Source: a virus. Taken from it: 29,391 bases of DNA. Of the stretch, positions 15,803 to 21,669 are shown one piece after another; positions within the stretch are counted from its first letter, which is position 1, and each line of letters opens with the position of its first letter. The stretch covers positions 1 to 29,391 of IMG/VR virus record IMGVR_UViG_3300045738_001474, one strand, 5' to 3'. Position numbers and translations under genes: made by a program. The notes below the pieces were generated by a model. The model worked only from the letters and a program-made list of their open reading frames with translations, was not told where the DNA came from and made no database searches.

Positions 15803-17970
15803 GATGGTTTCGCGTACCAACTTTTTCGGGCATCGAGGCGGCAGCCGATGACGCCGATCGGGGCACCCTCCGGCTAGCAGAGGGTTGTCTTCCCATAGGG
15901 CCGGGGGGACTGCACTCGGGGCCCGTTTGGGAAACCATAGGCCCTGTTTCCCGCATATCGACTAGCGAAAGTAACGAACTAGTCGCGGCGGAAGACGCTT
16001 CGGGGAACTCCGTTCTGTTGGCTAGTCGATCGGGTCGGGTGCATGACGTCAAGGTGTTCCCCATAGCGAATACGGATCTCTCAAGCTTATCCCCGTGTTA
16101 TGACGTACCTATCGGCACGGTATATAATTCCGACTTTGCATATCTGTCTGCGGTAGGGAATCGGATGGTGGCTTTTGGGGACGGCTCGAGCGAGGCACTA
16201 TTCATAGGGAGCGGATCCCCTGTAGCTGAGTCCACCTCTAGTACACCCGCCTCTACGATATACCATTTGGAATACTCTAAGTTCCCGAACTGTAAATTTT
16301 TCGTAGTCGGGCCACAAAATACTTTATTTGCTGCAGGAGATCCCGAGAATCCTCTTACTATTTATGTTTCAGAACCTGCTGGATTGACCCAACCGGACCG
16401 TGACTCTCTATATTCCGTAGAAGCCACTAGCTCGGTGGACCTCCTCATGACGGATGCAACCGAAGTAGTCGCTCTTTCCTGCGTAGCGGGAAATGTAGCG
16501 GCTCATACGGACGCCGGGGTCTTTCTACTTTTCGCACCAAGTCCAGACCAAGCGAACACGGGGTACCGAGTTGAGCAAGCCCCGACCTCCGTCGCTTCGG
16601 CGGCAGTGAACTTACAGGTTGTGGCGGGTGAAGACGGGACTCAACCCTACTACTTGGGATTCGATGGTCAGATTTGGAGAGACCCGTCAGGCCCTTCGGA
16701 CGCACAGAAGGCGGGGTATACGGATCCCGTACAACCAAGTGCCGGGGCGAAGGGACGATGGGACACCGAACATCCTGCGGATCTTTCTAATTCTTTCTCC
16801 GCCTACGACCCGGAGTCCGGTCAGTACTGGGTCTATATCGAAAACGAAGACTTCGCGAAATGGGAAGCTCGGTACGTACCCGCCCCGCCCACTGCGTTTT
16901 CAGCGGGGGTAACGCCTCATCCCCCTAAAGATTTTGAGGCAGTAATTGACCCCCTCTCGATCGCACCCCTCGCTCCTGCGGAATTTGAGGCGGTTGTGGA
17001 CATGGCTTCCTACGTTCCGAATGCTCCCATTCTTTTTAGCGCCGTCCACACACTCTTATCACCCTCCGCACCCACAGGCTTCGGGGCTTCCGTAATACCC
17101 GCCGCACCTACGGGCTTTTCGGCCCTTAGTACACCCGCCGCACCCGCAAGCTTTGCGGCCCTTAGTACACCCGCCGCACCCGCAAGCTTTGCAGCTGTCC
17201 AGGCGGTCGGAGTTCCTTCCGCACCCACAGGCTTTGTAGCACTCCAACAACCAGCCGCTCCCACCAGCTTTGCGGCCCTTGCCTCACCTACCCGACCTCT
17301 TCTTTTTACGGCCTTTGCCTCACCCGCCGCACCCACAGGCTTTGCGGCCCTCAGTACACCCGCCGCACCCACAGGCTTTGCGGCTCTCAGTACACCCGCC
17401 GCACCTACCGGCTTTACGGCCCTGCCTCTACTTCCTGCAGCTCCCACCTTATTCTCGGCACTCGAATATCCTTCCGCACCCACAGACTTTGGGGCTACCC
17501 ACACACTCTTATCACCCTCCGCACCCACAGGCTTCGGGGCGGCGCAGCACCCCGCTTGTAACGTCAACGCCCCTTGTGCCGGGTACTATGGTGGGGGGTA
17601 TCCCGCCTTCGTAATGGTAGATGTAAGAACCCAGTTGAGCAGTTCCAACATAACCCACTGGATAGGCAAACTGTACAGGCAAACTACAGTTATAGGGGAT
17701 GATTGGGGGCACCCGGAGTATGCGGGGAACGCATTTATTAGTGGTGCCGGAGGGGGCTTCGTTCCTGTGTATCTTAATTACCCCTTGCTGGGGACTTCCT
17801 CAACTAAGTTAAGAATACACTACGGGAACTGGTTCGGTAATCCCAACTACCTCTATGTAGAGAAACTCTGGAGCGGGACTTGCAGTTCGGAAAGATGTCT
17901 GCCATACGGGGCATACAATGCAAATTACTCTGGGTCTATCCCGTGGCCAGCTTCTGCCGTGATAACTTGA
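15799..17970 (+). CDS. Nozzle-like tail protein, N-terminal half, with Pro-Ala repeat array and appended C-terminal domain
   Basis: The 723-aa product begins MRWFRVPTFSGIEAAADD, with LPIGPGGLHSGPVWETIG at about 31-48. This opening and the following repeated beta blades (to about 359) look like the propeller of podovirus tail nozzle proteins (P22 gp10/T7 gp12 type). Residues about 360-583 are 17 short repeats of the form APTGFAALSTPA. Residues about 584-723 form another, beta-rich, Cys/Tyr/Trp-containing domain. The usual nozzle C-terminus is absent here but seems present at the end of the gene at 18337. AAGG lies 7 nt before the start. Nozzle assignment is by pattern; the split is an inference. 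Confidence 0.6.
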   Translation: MRWFRVPTFSGIEAAADDADRGTLRLAEGCLPIGPGGLHSGPVWETIGPVSRISTSESNELVAAEDASGNSVLLASRSGRVHDVKVFPIANTDLSSLSPCYDVPIGTVYNSDFAYLSAVGNRMVAFGDGSSEALFIGSGSPVAESTSSTPASTIYHLEYSKFPNCKFFVVGPQNTLFAAGDPENPLTIYVSEPAGLTQPDRDSLYSVEATSSVDLLMTDATEVVALSCVAGNVAAHTDAGVFLLFAPSPDQANTGYRVEQAPTSVASAAVNLQVVAGEDGTQPYYLGFDGQIWRDPSGPSDAQKAGYTDPVQPSAGAKGRWDTEHPADLSNSFSAYDPESGQYWVYIENEDFAKWEARYVPAPPTAFSAGVTPHPPKDFEAVIDPLSIAPLAPAEFEAVVDMASYVPNAPILFSAVHTLLSPSAPTGFGASVIPAAPTGFSALSTPAAPASFAALSTPAAPASFAAVQAVGVPSAPTGFVALQQPAAPTSFAALASPTRPLLFTAFASPAAPTGFAALSTPAAPTGFAALSTPAAPTGFTALPLLPAAPTLFSALEYPSAPTDFGATHTLLSPSAPTGFGAAQHPACNVNAPCAGYYGGGYPAFVMVDVRTQLSSSNITHWIGKLYRQTTVIGDDWGHPEYAGNAFISGAGGGFVPVYLNYPLLGTSSTKLRIHYGNWFGNPNYLYVEKLWSGTCSSERCLPYGAYNANYSGSIPWPASAVIT
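17046..17087 (+). repeat. 42-bp perfect direct repeat, copy 1
   Basis: The 42-bp sequence starting CCACACACTCTTATC is identical at 17046-17087 and 17499-17540. Both copies encode HTLLSPSAPTGFGA in the same frame. The copies are 453 bp apart and bracket most of the array, so recombination between them would remove or add 151 codons in frame. Confidence 0.85.
17499..17540 (+). repeat. 42-bp perfect direct repeat, copy 2
   Basis: This is the second copy of the repeat at 17046-17087, identical over 42 bp and located at the downstream edge of array 1. Confidence 0.85.
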
Positions 17971-17973
17971 ATT

Positions 17974-17987
17974 TACAACCGATTGAA
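17974..17987 (+). promoter_or_regulatory. Near-palindromic motif TACAACCGATTGAA
   Basis: This site differs by one base from the motif at 9228-9241. It lies in the short gap between the first nozzle-like gene and the Fn3 ORF, 31-44 nt before the start codon, the same spacing as the copy at 9228. An A-rich tract follows. It may be a phage promoter or regulator site. Confidence 0.35.
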
Positions 17988-18017
17988 AAAACCAAACAAA
18001 ACTAGGAGATTAATCAT

Positions 18018-18308
18018 ATGGCAACAGTAAACTTAACATGGACACCTGGTAGCGGCGGCGGCGCCGTAGCTAGTTATACAATATACCGCAGAGACATCAC
18101 CACCGATGTTGCGATCACGTTGGGTACCGCAGACGCCACGATGTCTGGCATCGCGCATACTGGGTCCGGACAGCATACGCATGCGGATCCGGATTCTTTG
18201 ACTGCGGGCCCCTACTCCTATTCCATTTACGCAATAAATGCCGCAGGAGAGAGCCCCGTTGGAGTCGCGACAGACGGACCCTCCTGCGCGAACGTGACGG
18301 TCGTATAG
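18018..18308 (+). CDS. Stand-alone Fn3 domain protein lacking strand A
   Basis: This 96-aa protein is one fibronectin type III domain: VNLTWTPGSGGGAVASYTIY (strands B and C) near the start, then a longer loop, and PYSYSIYAINAAGESPVG (strands F/G). A normal Fn3 domain starts with a PSAPTNLTA-type A strand; here the ORF begins at strand B. That missing strand is just what the arrays in the two flanking genes repeat. A good AGGAG lies 9 nt upstream of the ATG. No signal peptide is visible; it is likely a virion decoration or fibre protein. Fn3 identity is fairly sure, function is not. Confidence 0.7.
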   Translation: MATVNLTWTPGSGGGAVASYTIYRRDITTDVAITLGTADATMSGIAHTGSGQHTHADPDSLTAGPYSYSIYAINAAGESPVGVATDGPSCANVTVV

Positions 18309-18333
18309 CTTATATAGCTTAAAAGGGTTTTAA
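18304..18333 (+). repeat. Tandem TATAGCTTA and TTAAAA-GGG-TTTTAA inverted repeat
   Basis: The gap before 18337 holds two exact tandem copies of TATAGCTTA (18304-18321) that run into the inverted repeat TTAAAAGGGTTTTAA (18319-18333). The AAGGG in its middle could be the ribosome-binding site for the next gene, so the palindrome might affect initiation. Confidence 0.45.
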
Positions 18334-18336
18334 AAC

Positions 18337-20592
18337 ATGCCCGCAGGATGCGAGACAATCAACGTCTCGGGCACGACCAATGGGGTCGCTGACGGGAACT
18401 ACACTTTCGACGCCACCACTCAGGCGTGGATAAACGACAACAATGTAGAGTGGACCGTCCAAAAAACATGGTGGGAAGCTGACGCTTTAGGCGCGGGAGT
18501 TCCCGCCACTTCCGGTTTCCGCTGGAGTTTCTCGTTTTCCGGAACTACCCAGCCAGCCGGAGCCGTAACGGTTCGGATGCTCAGGCATCCTACGCTCATG
18601 CCCCATGCGTATTCGGGATTGCCCGCCCAATGGACTCCCAATTCGGCGCACGACCTCAACGGTACGGTTCAGACCCCGTCCGTGAATGCGAGCATTAACC
18701 CTATATTTTTAGAGGAATGGGTCCCTGTCCGTGTCAACCTCAAAAGGTATGATGACGCGTGGCATACTAACTTGCTCGACACAGGGACGATGGATATCGA
18801 CTTCAGCAACGTCGAGGGGTACTCCGGTACGGGGACACCCACTACGGTTCAATGGGCTGCTGCGATGGCTGGTCGGTCGTTTATTGGAATCAAATCCGTA
18901 AATAGTTATTCTGGGACGGGTATTCTTGCTCCGACCATGGTGCAGTACACCCTAAGCACGAACAATTTGCACTCTCCCTATTGGCAGAAGACGACACCCA
19001 ACGATACGCGAATATACCGAACGCATAGCTGGCCGCCCGGCAGCGACTCCCTTAGCCTGTATTTTGGTGTTTCGGGGGGAGTTAACACTAATAACTGGAC
19101 CACGTACGATGCGGCGTTGAATACCAAGTATTACTGGCAGGCAGAAGGCGAAATAGTTCCCGGCACTCGGGCCTTTAATGAGTTGATATACCCTGACAAG
19201 AACGCGTCGGGGGCCAACTACGACCTCTTGACGGAGGGCTTTACTTTCGGTACGGGGTGGAGTGCGAGCGCTCCGCTCAACAACTACCCGCTGAATCTAG
19301 TGGACGCCAATAACGGCACATACGTCCAGTGGGTTGGCAACTACCTCGACTTTGGCTACGGCTCCTCATGGGGTATCGACTTGGGTATGGCCCCCGATGG
19401 AGGAGAGACTTGCCCTTCGGAAGCCAACTGGACGGGCACGGGTATAGCTATAATAGCTCCCCCCTCCGCACCCACCGGATTTGCAGCGGTTCAACACCCA
19501 TGGACGCTACCCGCAGCACCCACCAATTTCTCAGCTGGCGTAATACCCTCCGCACCCACCAATTTCTCAGCTGGCGTAATACCCTCCGCACCCACCAATT
19601 TCGTAGCTACCCAGTTAGCGGTACCCTCCGCACCCACGGGATTCGGGGCCGTCCAGACGGGGGTACCCTCCGCACCCTCCAATTTCGTAGCTACCCAGTT
19701 AGCGGTACCCTCCGCACCCTCCAATTTCGTAGCTACCCAGTTAGCGGTACCCTCCGCACCCACTGGATTCGGGGCCGTCCAGACGGGGGTACCCTCCGCA
19801 CCCACCGGATTTGAGGCCCTCGTGGATCTAGATTCCATAGTCCCCAGCGCTCCCGTGTTAGGCACTGCCTCCGTATACCGTTTCGCCGGATGGACTAGGC
19901 CCGCACGCTACAAGGGTTATGTATATAGTGAGCTAGGGAAGTCCCTTACGGGCCCGTTTGTGGGTGGAAATATCACGGCGTTGACTTCCGTACGCGGTAC
20001 GGGGTCACTGGTTTCGGTTTCCGGGGACGATAGTCCATCCGGCGAAACGGTATACGAAATCCGCTCGACCGACCTATCTAAATTCCGGGAAAGGGATTTT
20101 GGGGAGGCACCCGTAGGCGTATGGCCCTATCCGCAACTGGCCCCGCCCAGTACCACCGCCGCTAATTTTATAGTCGGAAGCGAAAACGGGGCGTTCGCAT
20201 ACCGGGGTAGGTACCTGACTTCGCCTTTCAGTGAGTCCTTAGTCGGAAACATAGCGATTGATTCACCGCTGTACTTCGAGGACGGCCACCTGGCGATTGC
20301 CGAGACGGCATGGATGCACCTAGGGAATGAACATAACAACAAGCAGGTTCATCGACTGGACTTTAACTTTTCAACGGGATCCTTCGGCCACCTGTGGGCG
20401 TACATCCAAAGCGACAGCGAGCAGGGCAAGGTTTCCGGACAGTACAAGGGGCCGATAGAGAACAACGTCCGAGTGTTCACGAACATTCGGGGCAGGAGAT
20501 TTCGGGTTAAGCTCTTTATCGCGACGCACAAAGACCACCCCTGGAACCTGCGGGAGATGGCAGTGGGCCACCTTGTTGGGAAATCTTTTTAG
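18337..20592 (+). CDS. Nozzle-like tail protein, C-terminal half, with a new N-terminal domain and repeat array
   Basis: The 751-aa product has three parts. Residues 1-374 are a beta-rich domain (GTTNGVADGNYTFDATTQAW, then a jelly-roll-like region) not recognised. Residues about 375-494 are ten repeats of type PSAPTNFVATQLAV. Residues about 495-751 look like the end of a podovirus nozzle/tail-tube protein: EHNNKQVHRLDFNF, KVSGQYKGPI, VRVFTNIRGRRFRVKLFI, HPWNLREMAVGHLVGKSF. In related phages I expect that ending on the same polypeptide as the MRWFRVPTFSG opening now found at 15799. The last 77 bp overlap the 3' end of the opposite-strand HTH gene. Confidence 0.6.
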   Translation: MPAGCETINVSGTTNGVADGNYTFDATTQAWINDNNVEWTVQKTWWEADALGAGVPATSGFRWSFSFSGTTQPAGAVTVRMLRHPTLMPHAYSGLPAQWTPNSAHDLNGTVQTPSVNASINPIFLEEWVPVRVNLKRYDDAWHTNLLDTGTMDIDFSNVEGYSGTGTPTTVQWAAAMAGRSFIGIKSVNSYSGTGILAPTMVQYTLSTNNLHSPYWQKTTPNDTRIYRTHSWPPGSDSLSLYFGVSGGVNTNNWTTYDAALNTKYYWQAEGEIVPGTRAFNELIYPDKNASGANYDLLTEGFTFGTGWSASAPLNNYPLNLVDANNGTYVQWVGNYLDFGYGSSWGIDLGMAPDGGETCPSEANWTGTGIAIIAPPSAPTGFAAVQHPWTLPAAPTNFSAGVIPSAPTNFSAGVIPSAPTNFVATQLAVPSAPTGFGAVQTGVPSAPSNFVATQLAVPSAPSNFVATQLAVPSAPTGFGAVQTGVPSAPTGFEALVDLDSIVPSAPVLGTASVYRFAGWTRPARYKGYVYSELGKSLTGPFVGGNITALTSVRGTGSLVSVSGDDSPSGETVYEIRSTDLSKFRERDFGEAPVGVWPYPQLAPPSTTAANFIVGSENGAFAYRGRYLTSPFSESLVGNIAIDSPLYFEDGHLAIAETAWMHLGNEHNNKQVHRLDFNFSTGSFGHLWAYIQSDSEQGKVSGQYKGPIENNVRVFTNIRGRRFRVKLFIATHKDHPWNLREMAVGHLVGKSF
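19459..19818 (+). repeat. Coding repeat array 2 (ten units, mainly 36 or 42 bp)
   Basis: In-frame units alternate PSAPTNFSAGVI (36 bp), PSAPSNFVATQLAV (42 bp) and PSAPTGFGAVQTGV (42 bp). Two adjacent 42-bp units (about 19664-19747) are identical in DNA, and the GFGAVQTGV unit recurs. This is the same repeat family as array 1 in the gene upstream. Confidence 0.85.
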
Positions 20593-20881
20593 GTGGGCGA
20601 CCCGGCTTACCTCTCTTAAAGAAGCCTGCCTTCCGTAGCCTAGAACGGATAGCCTCTTCCGACACGGACAACAATCGGGCTATCGTTCCGGGGTGAAAAC
20701 CCTCCTCGAACCGGGCGTATATGAAACCCTCGTATGCCCTGAGCCTCGTTCTAATTCTTCTTTGGTCATACGCGTATAGGTAATTTTTTCGGTCGACGGC
20801 AGTGGTTGACTTCCGTGTGCCGAATGCCGCCCTGACCTGCTCGGCCGTCAGGCCCAGCTTCTCGAGAAGATCTACTGACAT
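20516..20881 (-). CDS. Small HTH DNA-binding protein with AT-hook-like tail
   Basis: The 121-aa product has a helix-turn-helix-type segment GTIARLLSVSEEAIRSRLRK (about residues 64-83), followed by GKPGRPPKK, a basic AT-hook-like patch. The N-terminal half is helical and charged. It may act as a regulator or origin-binding protein. It follows the 81-aa gene by 6 nt and the two may share the promoter near 21175. Its C-terminal ~25 residues, rich in Gly, Pro and Ser, lie antisense to the conserved end of the tail gene and may be less constrained. Confidence 0.6.
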   Translation of the reverse strand: MSVDLLEKLGLTAEQVRAAFGTRKSTTAVDRKNYLYAYDQRRIRTRLRAYEGFIYARFEEGFHPGTIARLLSVSEEAIRSRLRKAGFFKRGKPGRPPKKISQQGGPLPSPAGSRGGLCASR

Positions 20882-20887
20882 CTCATT

Positions 20888-21133
20888 TCATATCGTCACG
20901 GAGGTGGCCTCGACTATGCGGGGAGGCCAAGCCACCGCACCTATCGTGGAGAGGGTCGTCTCCTTGCCGAAGTCAAACTGAATCTCAAGATTCACCTTGA
21001 CCACCTCGCCGGATTCTATAGCACATAAACGAATTTGAGGTATGAGCTGGTCCACCACTTCAACTGCCTGCTGGCAAACTATGTCGAGGGTCTCCTTCTC
21101 AATGCCTTTTTGGTCTTCAAGCCATTCTTTCAT
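20888..21133 (-). CDS. Hypothetical 81-aa protein
   Basis: This product is not recognised. It has an acidic, helical first half (EWLEDQKGIEKETLDIVCQQ) and a beta-like second half (VVKVNLEIQFDFGKE). No membrane segment is seen. No Shine-Dalgarno sequence precedes the ATG; a promoter-like pair upstream would give a leader of only about 12 nt. It lies between the nuclease gene and the HTH gene and is probably co-transcribed with the latter. Confidence 0.5.
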   Translation of the reverse strand: MKEWLEDQKGIEKETLDIVCQQAVEVVDQLIPQIRLCAIESGEVVKVNLEIQFDFGKETTLSTIGAVAWPPRIVEATSVTI

Positions 21134-21151
21134 GGGTCACAATTGGGTTAC

Positions 21152-21180
21152 GATTTATTTAGGTCGAGTGAATATGTCAA
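21152..21180 (-). promoter_or_regulatory. Sigma70-like promoter before the 81-aa and HTH genes
   Basis: On the minus strand a perfect TTGACA (21180-21175) is followed after 17 nt by TAAATC (21157-21152; 4 of 6 match to TATAAT). The TTGACA contains the stop codon of the nuclease gene. Transcription would begin about 12 nt before the next ATG. Confidence 0.4.
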
Positions 21181-21659
21181 AGCCCTATGGGGCTGACCCC
21201 GTAGCCGAAAGTATTCCATTTGCCTTTGTACTTCTCGTACTGACCCTTCGAGTTAATTACGTGGGGTCGGACGGTTACGGTACCCGCCGAGATTTTATGA
21301 ACAGGGATCAGGTACCAAGCCTTTTCAGGGATTACGAATACCGCGAGAGTATCCACGATCGAGTCGCGGAGGTGTAGCTTTTTGTTGAGACAAAGGGCGA
21401 GAGCTTTGTAGGAAAAAGTCGAGTACCTTTTGTCGACGAGCGTACGGTGCCCCACTCCCCGAACCTGGGTCACCTTACATTTCCCATTGAGAGGGTTCAT
21501 CACAATCGTGTCATGACACTGCGGGTCGCCGTCGGGGTTGTGCGGCATGTAACCGTGGGCTAGGCATTCATAACGAAAGAGCACCTCGATTGCGGTGCCC
21601 TTCGATTTATTGTTTTTATTTTGTCGCCAGCTTGCTTCAGCTGGCTCGAAACGTCTCAT
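21177..21659 (-). CDS. Small PD-(D/E)XK-like nuclease
   Basis: The 160-aa product resembles small Holliday-junction-resolvase-type PD-(D/E)XK enzymes (PDDEXK_5 style): G21-T-A-I-E25 in the first helix, a turn HGYMPHNPDGDP, then D50 (HDTIVMNP) and TQVRGVG with Q65-V-R67 where a K is more usual. Asp50, Gln65 and Arg67 would be the active-site positions. Cassettes of this type usually carry a small nuclease (often VRR-NUC) next to the primase-helicase. The start ATG is 11 nt after the primase stop with no clear Shine-Dalgarno sequence. The Arg for Lys change leaves activity uncertain. Confidence 0.5.
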   Translation of the reverse strand: MRRFEPAEASWRQNKNNKSKGTAIEVLFRYECLAHGYMPHNPDGDPQCHDTIVMNPLNGKCKVTQVRGVGHRTLVDKRYSTFSYKALALCLNKKLHLRDSIVDTLAVFVIPEKAWYLIPVHKISAGTVTVRPHVINSKGQYEKYKGKWNTFGYGVSPIGL

Positions 21660-21669
21660 AAGTTATGAA

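Larger units (their letters stand above)
16876..17545 (+). repeat. Coding repeat array 1 (17 units, mostly 36-51 bp)
   Basis: In-frame units encode variants of (P)APTGFxAL(STPA). The commonest period is 36 bp (12 aa); some units are longer. Several units are nearly identical at DNA level, such as the three near 17330-17420, showing recent duplication. The units resemble the first strand of an Fn3 domain (consensus like PSAPTNLTA). Confidence 0.85.

Noticed and set aside
16876-17545. Repeat arrays as CRISPR
   Set aside because: Units are contiguous, in frame with a long ORF, vary in protein-like ways, and there are no unique spacers or cas genes.
17010-17567. Long minus-strand ORF (185 aa) opposite array 1
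   Set aside because: It is the reverse reading of the coding repeat (GAAGVLRAAKPV-type), with no ribosome site; the plus frame carries the clear domains.
13381-20592. Diversity-generating retroelement acting on tail genes
   Set aside because: No reverse transcriptase or template repeat with adenine-specific differences is seen in the window.
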